Notes: generated by a model from the sequence alone, not told the origin. Shown: positions 11,408 to 22,739, counted from the stretch's first letter. The stretch is 64,000 nucleotides of DNA from Lepidodermella squamata (GCA_047495785.1 JBLDXI010000015.1:3658001-3722000); one strand, 5' to 3'. Translations and numbers: made by a program.

Positions 11408-12974
11408 ATGCTGCAGATTAGCTGCAATTACTTCAGCCAGAACGGCACATCCAAGTCGATAGGCCTAGGTATTTTAGCTGCTGTTGTTACTTTGTTATTT
11501 TTCGTCACTGAAAATGGCCGATTCACAAATTCAAGGCTATTCAGATTCATAACAACCCGAGACGAGATCATTTACTCGTCAAGAAACTACCTCGATTTCA
11601 GCTCTAAGCATATCGAGAAGTTTAGATTCCTACGCTCAGGCGATACTAATTTCACCTACAAACTACGAGCCAGTCATATCAACAAACTGGCCTGTTCCAA
11701 CGCCGTAGTCACAAACGAAAGTTCGGCTGAGGTGGAAACTTCGATCCTGAGAAATTTCTCGCCAACAATCAACAATCACGTGAAACAAATGTTCGCCGAA
11801 CACATTCGGTCCGAGCAGTGGATGACTAATGGTGATGCGTACCCGTTCCAAGTCTCCTGCCTACCTCGAAATGGCTTACTAACTTGTGCATTTCGAGTAT
11901 GGCTCCGACTAGACCATTGGGGCGGCAATGTTAGGAATCGGTACCAAGATAGTACGGCCTATGTGTTGCAGCTAGATGAAGATCTTAGAATTATTCGAAA
12001 TTTATGGAAAGTAGAAGCCTCAAAAACCACCAAAAAGTAAGCATCTGTTAAAGGTCAGGCTTCTTTTTAGATGAGGCTTAAATCTACTTCATCCAACACT
12101 CACATCTCATGCGGTCAGCTAACAGCAGGAGGAATACTAAGTGAGATAAAAAAAACAAAAACAGCCGAACAGGATTCAATCCGGAACTATTAAAATGTGC
12201 TAGGTATGATCGAGAAAAAACCCAAATGAATAAATCTCATCGAATTTTATTGGAATAATTGGAATAAATAAATCAAATTATCTTACTTGGTATTCCTCCT
12301 AACATCCGCATCTGGAGTGGACCTCCATGTGCGTAAAAGGGCTTTTTATCATACCTGTTAGCATGTGCACTAGGGCAGCGGAGAGAAATTAATCCACGCG
12401 ACCTATGCAAGGTAGGGCTCTGCATTTGTCAAATCGGATTTACCTAGGCTTTTAAATGAGACAGGGCACTAAACGAGGGGGTTTAGTATTTCAGAAAATA
12501 CGGTATTTCTGAAATATATTTGATGCAGAATATTGTGCTGAACTAACATTGATCAATGCGAAAACGTTACGAGTTGTGCTCGTCACAACGCCGATACTTT
12601 TCGACCCTGCAATGATGCTGTCGGTACCGACAACAGATGCTGGAATTAATCGACCTTTCCTATATGCGAGAAGTATTTTCATCGAATCACCTGACAGTTT
12701 GGTATTCAGCGCGGGTTTGAACGACAATCACTGTTATATTGGCAGGCTTCAAGGCTTCGAAAGTTTATTGAGTAAGCCAATTATTTTTAAAAATTTCTTA
12801 AATTGACCATTTTGGGGTTTTCATCAGAATCAGCAATGGAAGCTGATCAGGAAACGAAAAAATGTGATGGAAAGCTGGCAAGTAGTGGTAGCGCCATGAA
12901 TGAGTGGTTAACTGTGGCGAGTGACGAGGAACTGGAGCGCCATTTCAAAGGTCGCAACGCTCCTGGCGCTTGAT
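11408..12974 (+). pseudogene. GPEDPR-family copy 2, interrupted
   Basis: The first exon (11408 to about 12000) follows copies 1 and 4 through LDEDLRIIRN, then runs into unrelated sequence and a stop at 12040. The last part of exon 1 (with the GPEDPR motif) and all of exon 2 (with EKNW) are missing. Family sequence resumes at the exon 3 acceptor, TTGATGCAG at about 12523, and continues through exon 4 to the stop at about 12972. About 520 bases of foreign sequence (12001-12520) sit in place of the lost part. The two motifs proposed as the active core are therefore absent and the gene is very likely dead. Its start region (CCTAGAATG) is intact. Confidence 0.7.
12127..12301. repeat. Inverted-repeat insert inside copy 2
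   Basis: The arms AGGAGGAATACTAAGTGAGA and the inverted copy at 12279-12301 differ at about two positions and enclose about 130 bases. They lie inside the foreign block that replaced part of copy 2, which suggests transposon-related DNA. No target duplication is evident. Confidence 0.4.
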
Positions 12975-13097
12975 AAAATATATCGATTGAATAACTCTTG
13001 ATTGATATGATTGATTGACATGATCTATCGTTAGCGTTGGTGAATGAATCTCGGACTTGAGCTTGTGGACATCCGATTCATGGTTATGGATGTCACA

Positions 13098-13200
13098 CAC
13101 ATATTACGCATTCGGGTCAAATTTTGTTGACGGATTATTGAAGCAGAAACCGAAACTGAGGTCCCCGTAAAAAAAGGACCAAGACAATTCAGGTGAGTAG
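13098..13200 (+). repeat. Duplicated about 100-bp segment with splice donor (paralogue at 21817-21920)
   Basis: Both copies read CACATATTACGCATTCGGGT and end in CAGGTGAGT, as an exon end with a donor would. The copy at 21817 lies in an open frame reading YAFGSNFIDGLLKPEL. I do not recognise the product; it may be an exon relic of a duplicated gene. Confidence 0.4.
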
Positions 13201-13265
13201 ATATGGGCCTCGAAAAAATTAAGCCAAGCTATGACACATTACCCTAATTAAATTTGATTGAAATA

Positions 13266-14671
13266 GGAAAATCTGTCAAAGTCTTGCAAAGTCAGCCGCC
13301 GTGTGACGTGTGGTCGTTCGGCGTAACTCTTTATGAACTGGCAAATTTCGTGAGACCAGTAAGAGCGATTGGAAATGGGCACATTTTTTAGTTACTATGA
13401 TTTCACTAATACTTTCACGAAAACTAATACTTCGATAGCGATCACCACATTATTGGCCATTTTTCGTAACCCGTGGAAAATTCGAAAAGCTCTTTCGTAA
13501 TTGGGAAATCGGTGAAGCGATCGCAGATAGGTAGCAGATAGGTAGCTTCGGCAGCGCATTGTTGAGATGATTAATCGCGTATTGGAGTCATTCAAGTAAA
13601 ATTAGGTCATTCGCATGATTTTTGTCAATTTGTTTCTGTGAAATCGCACGGTTTCGCCTGGTCTCAAGGCCGGGCGTTACTAGCTACATAAATGAGGATA
13701 ATTCATTAAGGTCAAACCCGGACAAGTATCATACTAGAATAAAAAACATTTTTAATAGAAAAAAATTATTCAATAATTGGTGACATTTTTTAGTTTAGAT
13801 TTATTAATTGTTCACCGATCGATATCAATGTTATTGGTAGAAAAGGAATTTCGAAGCAGTTCTTATCTTACGTTATCCCTCTTTTGCCTCCCAGGCAACT
13901 GCCGCGGCCATTCGACGATTCACGAGGCTACTCGCCTGAATGCCGTGACTTTATCATGTCGCTGCTGGAGAAGCGGAGCAATAGCCGGCCGGCCATCTAT
14001 CAAGCGCTTAGTCATGCATTTCTACGCCGCGATAGTGTTGTCGAAAGCCCACAACAACCAAAACAGCCGGTCGCACCTCAGCCAGACAAGCCGAACCAAG
14101 GGACAGAGAAATTGTCGAGGTCTAAACTGCAAGAGAAAGTCGAGCAGAAGCCTGCAAGCCTGGTAGAGCCTTCGAAGGCTGTTAAGTTCTTCATTTTTCA
14201 TGAATTCCAAATAATTTAGGCGGTCGTCGAGATCCCGAAAAATGAAGAGGATGCTATCAGGGTTGCTTTCATTATTAGAATAACTGCATTTATATTTCGA
14301 TGTGATGATTGAAACAGGAATTCGTGCGATGTGCAGTTGCGAATGATGCAACCAGAATGTCACAACTGCTGCTATATACGGAGCGATTGGGGCTGGACGT
14401 TAACGGCAAATATGGGGACGTCGAAGGAACTGCACTTCATGCTGCAGCAGAAAAAGGCCATGTTGAAATTGTTGAACTGCTAGCGGACGAGTTCAAAGCC
14501 GACGTCAACTCGGCAAAGAGGAATGGCCAGACGCCATTGCACCTCGCAGCCCGCGATGGCAAAGCTGACTTGGTGGAACTGCTGGCAGGCGAGATCAAAG
14601 CCGACGTCAATGCGACTGATATGGATGGCTGGACGCCATTGCACTATGCCGCCTCGTATGGGCCGAGGCCG
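13266..14671 (+). pseudogene. C-terminal half of a NEK-like protein kinase with ankyrin repeats, detached from its N-terminal half
   Basis: An exon beginning after GAAATAG encodes VLQSQPPCDVWSFGVTLYEL, the kinase alpha-F region. A later exon (about 13900-14180) encodes LPRPFDDSRGYSPECRDFI and ends with RPAIYQALSHAFLRR, the end of the kinase fold, followed by a Pro/Gln/Lys linker. An exon from about 14318 holds three ankyrin repeats (GTALHAAAEKGHVEIVELL, GQTPLHLAARDGKADLVELL, GWTPLHYAASYG). Coding similarity stops where the 232-bp inverted repeat begins. The kinase N-lobe and catalytic loop lie on the opposite strand at 15042-15693. The gene was evidently broken by an inversion. Confidence 0.65.
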
Positions 14672-14903
14672 ACACACAGGGGCCGAATATTCTTCCCTTC
14701 TCGCATTTGCCGTTATCTCTGCAGAGTTGCATTAGAAATATGATGCCAACCCGGTCCGCGTTACGGCAGCTGATCAAAAACCAAAAACCAACTAAAAAAG
14801 CAAAAGCAGTCTGTTTTCTGTCTTTTACGCGTTAGTACGAGGTTCCAGTTTTCAGGCATTTACTACTTACGCTATGGATCGTAACACGTTCAAATCATCC
14901 TGC
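14672..14903. repeat. Left arm of a 232-bp inverted repeat
   Basis: Reverse-complement match to 15664-15895 over the compared length, with no difference seen. The arm carries the 5' flank and first codons (MDRNTFKSSC) of the kinase gene. The arms are 760 bases apart. Confidence 0.8.
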
Positions 14904-15041
14904 ATAATTATTAGTTTCGATGTAATCTGGAGCTGCGTAGTCCTAAGTAGCAACACTCAGTGAGTTGTTTGTCGCCACAGTCCTGTTAATAGTAGATCAT
15001 AGACTTCGAAATGTTAATTCTCAAGTTGTCCTAATTATTTA

Positions 15042-15693
15042 CTCATTCAAGTGTTTGGCGATTCCGAAACCTCCGAGTTTGACCGTTTGCCCATCATGGC
15101 TTAAAAATATGTTTTTAGGCTTGATGTCCCGGTGAACGATGCAGTTGTCGTGCAGGAAGTTTAACGCAGACGCCAATTGTCTAGCCCAAGATTGAAGCTG
15201 GACCTCGTAGATCTTCTCGTAACCAACTCCAATACGACTGTCCAAATCTCCGCCCTCGCAGTGCTCCATATCCAAATAGTACATCTGGCATCCCTGTTTC
15301 GCGCTCTCCTCTCCGCAGTATTGCTCTAAATTATTCGCAACAGTTAGATTTTACCATCGTAAAACTAGTTTATTTACCTTGAAAGGCGCCAAACAACGAC
15401 ACAATTTTAGGGTGACGTGGCTTTTCCAACTTCGAGTGCTGCACATACCGAGAACTTTTTCATTCCTCAAAAATTGCTTGAGATCTCACCTCGTCGGAGC
15501 TACTTTTGACTATCTTTCTTGATTGGCTATCATTTCCGTAAATATCTTCCAATCGAGTTAAGTAAACTTCTTTGACAACATAGTTTTCATAAGCTGTCCC
15601 CCTTCGGCACAAGTAGATTGTGCCAAAGGCACCACGGCCCAGTACCTTCCACGTATTGAACTCGCAGGATGATTTGAACGTGTTACGATCCAT
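15042..15693 (-). pseudogene. N-terminal half of the NEK-like kinase, with nonsense and DFG lesions
   Basis: The ATG at 15693 opens MDRNTFKSSCEFNTWKVLGR, continuing into the glycine loop (GRGAFGTIYLC) and the lysine strand (VVKEVYL). An in-frame TGA follows at 15460-15462, after which the same frame continues with HPKIVSLFGAFQ to a donor near 15377. The next exon (about 15328-15042) has MEHCEGGDLDSRI and the catalytic loop HRDIKPKN. The DFG motif reads GGF (VKLGGFGIAK), so the metal-binding Asp is lost. The frame ends at a donor-like GAGTAAAT with no matching downstream exon on this strand; the rest of the kinase is at 13266-14671 on plus. Three independent lesions make this a pseudogene. Confidence 0.7.
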
Positions 15694-15895
15694 AGCGTAA
15701 GTAGTAAATGCCTGAAAACTGGAACCTCGTACTAACGCGTAAAAGACAGAAAACAGACTGCTTTTGCTTTTTTAGTTGGTTTTTGGTTTTTGATCAGCTG
15801 CCGTAACGCGGACCGGGTTGGCATCATATTTCTAATGCAACTCTGCAGAGATAACGGCAAATGCGAGAAGGGAAGAATATTCGGCCCCTGTGTGT
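15664..15895. repeat. Right arm of the 232-bp inverted repeat
   Basis: Contains the 5' flank and start codon of the kinase N-terminal half; its inverted copy is at 14672-14903. Confidence 0.8.
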
Positions 15896-17095
15896 TTCCC
15901 GTTGAGATATTCAAGCGGAATGATATCAACTTCGCCGGATAATCTCTTCTGAGAGGTTGCTGTACATGCTCCGGTCTAATGAGACTGTGCTTCCCTGAAA
16001 TTCAGATTTCAGATTCCAGCCTGGGGTGTACGATGTGGGTGTACGATGGCGTACAAGTGTGGGAAGGAGGAGAGGGGGGGGGGGGTATCGTACCCCCATT
16101 TCCAGGAGGTCCAGGCAAGAAAATTCGAAACAAAACAGTAAACTGGAAATATTTGTGAATGAAGCAGATTCCTCGAACTAGGGGTATTTTCCGACCCGAT
16201 TTTGCAGGCTCAAAAGGTCTAGTGCTTTGAGGTTCCATGCGTGGACCTCTCTAACTTCCTCAAAGCTCTCGAAGATATCATCCTCGTGAATTTGCTTATG
16301 TTTATGTCTAGTTTTTATTTATGTACAGCGCTGTGGAAGGACTTCATTGCAGATGGCCTCTCAGATTGCTCTGCTGATTGCTGATGAGTACAGGGGTAGC
16401 TCTAACGATCCAGGCTAGAAAACCCGAAAAAACCACAAAGACTTATTTGCTAAGATTCGAGGCTGAAAATACCCGATTGTACCCCCTAGCTCGAGGATCC
16501 TACTTCGCGCGATGTTTCTACCTATAAATGAGATTCAACAATTCGATATTCTGCTGTCATTAAAAATAGAAACTATCATCGCACCGGCATTCAAGATCGA
16601 AGCAGCAAAGCCCGCAGACATAGTCTTTCCCGCCTATATCAATCGATGAGAAAACAAACGTTCAGCCTGCAGTGCAAAGAAAACTTATTTGCCGCTGACT
16701 AACCGCAGTAATTTTTATCTGAAGTTCTGCATAATAAAAGATGACAAACACGCAGACATTGTCTTTCGTACAAACGAGATCTCTCGCTAGCTATGACTGA
16801 AGTGAAACCTTAAAGACTCCGCACATATAAAATACAGGATATCTTTGGACAATCGACGAGAACGTGTTGTATTCAATCACCTGATAGTCTAAATGGAATT
16901 GAGAAATAGTGAGCTCAATATTTCTCAATGCGAAAAGACAATACTGAAAAATATGTTTTTCTCTAGCTACGTAATATCGTTAGGGTCGTCGAATAGCTCG
17001 AGTTTAGCTGTCAGTGACAACGTTAACTTGTCACCCGTCATCTTGAAACAGATGTATACAATTCTAAATCCGAGTTATTCAAACGATATATTTTA
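15896..17095. other. Intergenic DNA and start of right duplication unit
   Basis: Includes a run of 14-15 G residues near 16070 and, from about 16520, sequence paralogous to 2505 onward, including a decayed exon-2 relic at about 16845-16905. No intact gene. Confidence 0.45.
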
Positions 17096-18012
17096 TCAAG
17101 CTCCTGGAGCGTTGCGACCTTTCAAATGGCGCTCCAGTTCCTCCTCACTCGCCACGGTTAACCACTCATTCATGGCGCTACCACTACTTGCCAGCTTCCC
17201 ATCACAGGTTTTCGTTTCCTGATCAGCCTCCATTGCTGATTCTGATGAAAACCCCATAATAGCCAATTTCAGAATTGTTTGCAATATAGACATACTCAAT
17301 AAACTTCCGAAACCTTGAAGCCTGCCAATATAACAGTGATTGTCGTTCAAACCCGCGCTGAATACCAGGCTGTCAGGCGATTCGATGAAAATACTTCTCG
17401 CGTATAGGAAAGGTCGAATGATTCCCGCATCTGTTGTCGGTACCGACAGCATCATAGCAGGGTCGAAAAGTATAGGCGTTGTGACGAGCACAACACGAAA
17501 CGTTTTCGCATTGATCAAGGTAAGTTGAGCACAATACTCTGCATCAAATAAAGTTAAGAAATTAATTAGATGTGTCTAGAGATCGAGCCTTACTTCTTCC
17601 GAATCGTCTCATAACAGCATGAGTCATCGAAAGATAGTAATCCCCGCTGTATTGGACAAGCGGCGAGCCGCCCCGGAGTACAAAGCCGCCTGTATCGATT
17701 TGGTTGCTTCCGCCTGATATGAACTTGCAGTTCAACATTCTTGAAGTTACATCGGTGAATGGCTCGAAATTGCACTCCATCACCCGCATTTCTGGCGCGA
17801 ACTGATATATAAACCGCAGTTTGCCTTCATAGACCCAAGGAGCCCAGTTCTTCTCAATTCCATTCAAATTATCCGCCTTGATTGAATACAATACGTTCTC
17901 GTCGATTGACCAAAGATATTGCCTCCTGAACATTGATTATTGGAATATAAAAATTGTTAAACATCGATAAAACAATACCGCCAGGTCCCTCCACCATGAT
18001 TATGCCCGTTAA

Positions 18013-18022
18013 TAAAATTCAT
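18013..18022. repeat. Left 10-bp target-site duplication
   Basis: TAAAATTCAT, repeated at 19127-19136. The uninterrupted family copies have it once (TAATAAAATTCATCAAC near 4310). Confidence 0.85.
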
Positions 18023-19126
18023 GCTTATTTGCAGACCCCCCCTAGAAAAGTGAACGACGAGAAATTCAAATTTCGCGTTCTTCCGCATGTTTTTCACTGC
18101 AAATAAAATTTGTATTGGAAAACAAATTTAAAAACTAAAATAAGAAAGAAATTAGAATTTTAAAAAATATTTTGTTTACATTAGCAACGGGTTTTCGTTC
18201 GTTCGTTGGGCAACGAGCGCGCTAGGCCGCGGCGTCGTCCTAGGCTTCCCTACGTCGCAGCGCAAAAACTATGAGGGGTAGATCATTTCTGTAAATTGCG
18301 CTGAACTCAGCATGGTCGAATTACCTAGAAACCGTTGAAAAACCGATAAGTCAGAAAAATCGACATTTTGCCCCTCCAGCGCCTTAGTACCCCCTTAGGG
18401 GTCATCTTAGGTCATCTTGGTGATCTCTCTGGATCTCTAACCGAGACACGTGGAAGCTTCTAATATTGATTTTCAGATTCTCCGCACTCGATTTAGTATA
18501 GAAATGATCTTTAGGAGACATCATGACTGCCCAAAGTCATTTGACGAAATGGGGTTGTAGGTCAAGATGACACGCTAACCCACCTTAACTAAAGATGACT
18601 AATGAAGATCTCTTACGACTCAATGTGTAAAGATGTTCTCTCTATAAGATCATTTCTATACTAAATCGAGTGCGGAGAATCTGAAAATCAATATTAGAAG
18701 CTTCCACGTGTCTCGGTTAGAGATCCAGAGAGATCACCAAGATGACCTAAGATGACCCCTAAGGGGGTACTAAGGCGCTGGAGGGGCAAAATGTCGATTT
18801 TTCTGACTTATCGGTTTTTCAACGGTTTCTAGGTAATTCGACCATGCTGAGTTCAGCGCAATTCACAGAATTGTTCTAACCTTCACAGTTTTTCATCTAC
18901 AACATTGGGAACGCTAGAACGACGCCGCGGCCTCGTTGCCCAACGAACGAACGAAAACCCGTTGCTAATGTAAACAAAATATTTTTTAAAATTCTAATTT
19001 CTTTCTTATTTTAGTTTTTAAATTTGTTTTCCAATACAAATTTTATTTGCAGTGAAAAACATGCGGAAGAACGCGAAATTTGAATTTCTCGTCGTTCACT
19101 TTTCTAGGGGGGGTCTGCAAATAAGC
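18023..19126. mobile_element. 1.1-kb foldback (long-TIR) non-autonomous DNA transposon
   Basis: The element begins GCTTATTTGCAGACCCCCCC and ends with the inverted copy. The arms are about 480-490 bases (18023-18511 and 18648-19126). The outer 170 bases look identical; a middle stretch near 18215-18300 is diverged between the arms. A central unique region of about 135 bases has no coding capacity. The 10-bp target duplication fits Mutator-like elements (8-11 bp), but the class is an inference because no transposase is present. Confidence 0.85.
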
Positions 19127-19136
19127 TAAAATTCAT
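19127..19136. repeat. Right 10-bp target-site duplication
   Basis: TAAAATTCAT, identical to 18013-18022. Confidence 0.85.
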
Positions 19137-19962
19137 CAACAAGTCTCCATTGATTTCTATCAATCTTGGATCTTCAGGTCCTGTGTAAAGTGTGTCCTGA
19201 ACCGGGCTGGGAATCCCCAAGAAGTGTCCAGAATTTCGAATTATTCTGAGATCTTCATCTAGCTGCAACACGTAGGCCGTGCTGTCTTGGTATCTATTTC
19301 TGACATTGCCAGCCCAACGGTCGAGGCGAAGCCATACTCGAAATGCACATGTTAGTATTTCGCCCCGAGGCAGGCAGGAAACTTGGAAAGGGTACGCATC
19401 ACCATGAGCCATCCACTGCTCGGACCGAATGTGTTCGGCGAACATTTGTTTCACGTGATTGTTGATTGTTGGCGAGAAATTTATCAGGATCGAAGTTTCC
19501 ACTTCTGCGGAACTTTCGTTTGTAACTGCGCCGCCTGTACAGGCCAGTTTATTGATATGACTGGCTCGTAGTTTGTAGGTGAAATTTGTATCGCCTGAGC
19601 GTAAGAATCTGAACCTTCGGCTTTGCGCTGAGCTCGAATTGAGTTTAGTTGTCGAGTTTGGGTAGTTTCTTGTCGAGTATATGATCTCGCCTCGGCTGAA
19701 TCGGCCGGTTTCAATGACGAAAAACAACAAAATCACAACTGCAGCTAAAATGCCAAACGACTTGTATGTGCTGTTTCGGCTGAAGTAATTGCGGCTAATC
19801 CGTAGCACTCTAGGAAATGTTTCTGTTGGAAATGTTTATTCGAGTCTTTAAGGTATCAATTATTCAGTCATCGATTTCGTTAGCAACTAACCGCTAGCGA
19901 TACACCTCGCTTGAACGAATTCGCGCCAGTTTTTGAGAGGGAGGGTAGCGTCTCTGCATAGC

Positions 19963-20012
19963 TTTCTTATCATAGAGAACGAAGTGATCACTCCGTTCTC
20001 TATGTTTCTTAT
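19963..20012. mobile_element. P-type transposon excision footprint (17+17 bases within 8-bp duplication)
   Basis: TTTCTTAT (19963-19970) and TTTCTTAT (20005-20012) flank a 34-base near-perfect palindrome made of CATAGAGAACGAAGTGA and its inverted partner, with one mismatch. The paralogous segment near 5115 and 21060 reads straight through (CTTTCTTTTATT). The footprint starts CATAGA, as do the ends of the P-like element at 5775. P transposases are known to cut 17 bases inside the inverted terminus, which would leave exactly this scar. Confidence 0.65.
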
Positions 20013-20814
20013 ATTATGCATAACTTCAGATCAAAAGTTGCTGGTATGTTTAAGCTGCATATTACTAAATTGGACTAGATGAACGTGATTATTTACTTAT
20101 CGATCGGAGTAAGAGAAGGTGTCAGCAGGCTTTGCTGCTGCTGCGATCTTGAATGCCAATAAATGGAATGTCGGTGCCAACATAATTTCCATATTTTAAT
20201 GCCAAAAATATCGAAATTTGGCGCTCTTCTTCGCGGAAAGTGCACTAGCTCGATACGCTAACTGGACCATTTCACGACTCCACTCTCAAAACCGGTCGCG
20301 GAACCGAGCTGATAAAACTGAATCGACATGAATAAGTAGTGTGGTTGATACTTTTAAAACCATAAGGCAAATCCATCACTCAACACAGCTGCAAAAATTT
20401 TCGACTATTAAGTAATAGATTCTGATTATCGATTATCTATATTCTATATAGATTTCATCTAACCCGGAATTCAACCTTTCAATAACTCAGCTAAATATAT
20501 CCTTTTTCATTCGCTTTGAAGTTGGAATTATTTCTCCAAAATGCTGTCCGAATGTCCTGGGATGTTCCTGTCAAGTTCCACCTCCAATTTTGGCCAATTG
20601 ATATCATGCCTTATCGAGAGAGTTTCGATGAGAGCCGATCAATCACTGTTGATGTTGTTGATTTTACTGAGAAATAACATATTTCAATAGGCCGTTATTT
20701 ATACCCTTGCATAGCTCTCTTTGTTGGAGATTACAGTCAATTCAAGTATATAGGAATTGGCTCCCCGGCCAGTACTCCGATTTTGCTGATATAATATAGT
20801 ATATAATGAACTGA

Positions 20815-20942
20815 TATTTAAATCGCAGTTTGCCATCATCTACACCCAAGGAGCCCAGTTTTTCTCAATTCGCTTCAGATATCGGGTTTGATTGAGTACA
20901 ACATGTTCTCGTCGATTGTCCAAAGTTATTGGCTCCTGAATT
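20815..20942 (-). pseudogene. Relic of exon 2 of the GPEDPR family
   Basis: Minus-strand remnant with the Trp-Ser-Ile-Asp, EKNWAPW and Gly-Lys-Leu-Arg-Phe regions, frameshifted; paralogue of 5590-5660. Confidence 0.5.
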
Positions 20943-21467
20943 TTATATGAGCAGAGTTTTCACGGCTTCACTTCAGTCATCGATTCCCAGCAAGCGATAC
21001 ATCTCGCTTGAACGAACTCACACCAGCTAGTGAGTGGGAGGGCGGCGCCTCCTTTAGCTTTCTTTTATTTTGCATAACTTTAGATCAAACATTATTGGTT
21101 TGATTAGCAGCATATTTTGAACGCATGCTGAGCGTCTGTTTTCATCGATTTGAACCTTCGAAAACGACAATGTCTGCGGGCTTTGCTGCTGCGGTCTTGC
21201 CGGTGCGATCATAGTTTCTATTTTTAAATGACAGCAGAATATCGAACCTTTGAATCTAATTTAGGTAGAAAATCGATTCAGAGGTGAATTACCGCTTAGC
21301 CTAACACCAGGTATTCTATGACCTACTAACCTGCACCCACAAAATCTGTTTATAATTGAATGATTCATTCTTCTGAAGCAAAAATATCCTTTATAACGGT
21401 AAGCTGATTTCCGTCAAACTTGATTTGCGTTCGATAGCCATAATTATTGATCGAAAATTCACGGTTA

Positions 21468-21600
21468 CCTATTTTCAGGGACCATCGAGTTCACGGTTGT
21501 GGCTTCAGTCGAAGCTGTGTTAATAGATCGCAGTTAAAAGCCTAACTGAAGTATGCAAGGAACAAGTCACAGCTAGCTTGATTGCCTTTAGAAGGTAAGT
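21468..21600 (-). pseudogene. Relic of exons 4-5 of the modular secreted-protein gene
   Basis: The order CTATTTTCAGGGA, CACGGTTGTGGCT, then CTTGATTGCCTTTAGAAGG mirrors 431-570, covering the short exon and the end of the repeated module, with substitutions and no open frame. Confidence 0.45.
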
Positions 21601-21816
21601 TGGAAATTGTTTGGCTTGAAGCAGCCGCCCATGCGAGCAACATTCGAGTCTCTGACCACGTTCCGCCGACCTTGATCTACCTAAGACTATAACGGAAGGC
21701 CAAAAAATCATTCTAGACCTCATTGTGACAATCAGGACCGTTGGTAGAGAAATTATAACACAGACCCTGCTAATTTTCAAAAAGCGGTCTCTTGCGTTTC
21801 ACCGCCTGCTGCCATG

Positions 21817-21920
21817 CACATATTACGCATTCGGGTCAAATTTTATCGACGGATTATTGAAGCCTGAACTGAGGTCCCCGTCAAAAAGGTCGGACCGAGA
21901 CCCATCAGGTGAGTGGATAG
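21817..21920 (+). repeat. Second copy of the about 100-bp donor-containing segment
   Basis: Paralogue of 13098-13200. It reads YAFGSNFIDGLLKPEL and ends ATCAGGTGAGT. Confidence 0.4.
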
Positions 21921-22739
21921 AGCAGGAATACCTAATTTCGGCCGCTTCCTAAATTCGATCTTTTATTTCATATCTTATATCTTTCTATCTCATGGAGAGT
22001 CTATAGGGCTATACGACGACACCAAGAAATCGATAATCGGCCCAGTGGTTAGGGAACGCAATTGACCGCAATTTTCACATGTTTATTGGAGAAAAACTAC
22101 CCAATCACGCTCATTTTAACAAGTTTTCGAGTCAGTTTTCTTACAATACGGCTGGATTGATTTCGGGCGCGATAAGTCAGCATGGTAGTGCGTGCATTGG
22201 GCTATCGAACGATACAGAGAAATAAAACTTCCGAAGGGTATTAGTTATGGACTTTGTGTTGACGAAATGTCACCTATCCTTTGTTAACATGTTCGGAATA
22301 TTGCCGAATTGCGAGTGGACGCTTCACAAAAGAGACAAAAAGACTCAAAGACTCACTCTACATGAGATTCAAAAAGAATTCAATGCATGTTTGTCAAACA
22401 AAAATGGAGTCTACGATCGCATCGCCATTCAATATTGTAGCAATAAAGCCTGCTGACACCTTCTTTTTCGCCACTTCCAATATCGATCAGAAAAAAATCA
22501 CTCTCAGCATGGAGCCTGCAGCGAAATTACAAGCCGCTAAAACAAATCAGCAATGTTTGCTCTGAAGTTATGCATAATAAAAGATAGCTATGTAGAGACG
22601 CTATGCTTTCCCACTCGATAACTAGCGCGAGTTCATTCAAACGATCTCTCTCTCTAGCTGCGATTTGCTAACAAAATCGATGCTGACTGGAGTGAAACCT
22701 CGAAGACTCCGCTTGTAAAAATATCCAGCGGAATCTAGA

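Larger units (their letters stand above)
2505..12974. repeat. Left unit of a segmental duplication (paralogue of about 16520-24355)
   Basis: The two units share the same order: a block around GACATTCTGCTGTCAT (2535 and 16545), an exon-2 relic on plus, a block before the minus-strand gene, the minus-strand GPEDPR-family gene, a minus-strand relic, and a divergent plus-strand GPEDPR-family gene. The left unit is longer mainly because of the P-like transposon at 5775-10042, which has no counterpart in the right unit. The edges are approximate and no identity was calculated. Confidence 0.6.
17096..19808 (-). pseudogene. GPEDPR-family copy 3, start codon lost and split by a foldback transposon
   Basis: Exon 1 runs from 19808 to 19127 and is then cut by the 18023-19126 element, right after the Leu-Leu-Met-Asn-Phe codons. 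The rest of exon 1 (from 18022) and exons 2-4 (about 17930 to 17096) follow on the far side in good condition. The codon that is ATG in the other copies is GTG here (AGAGTGC against AGAATGC at 4967). Reading into the transposon gives a few foreign residues and a stop. The element does not have GT-AG ends, so ordinary splicing would not remove it. Copy 3 is therefore a recent pseudogene; the exons themselves have barely decayed. Confidence 0.75.

Noticed and set aside
12160-12190. tRNA-like B box (AGGATTCAATCCGG) in the foreign block of copy 2
   Set aside because: The loop is too short and no A box or acceptor stem can be paired; at most a decayed SINE fragment.
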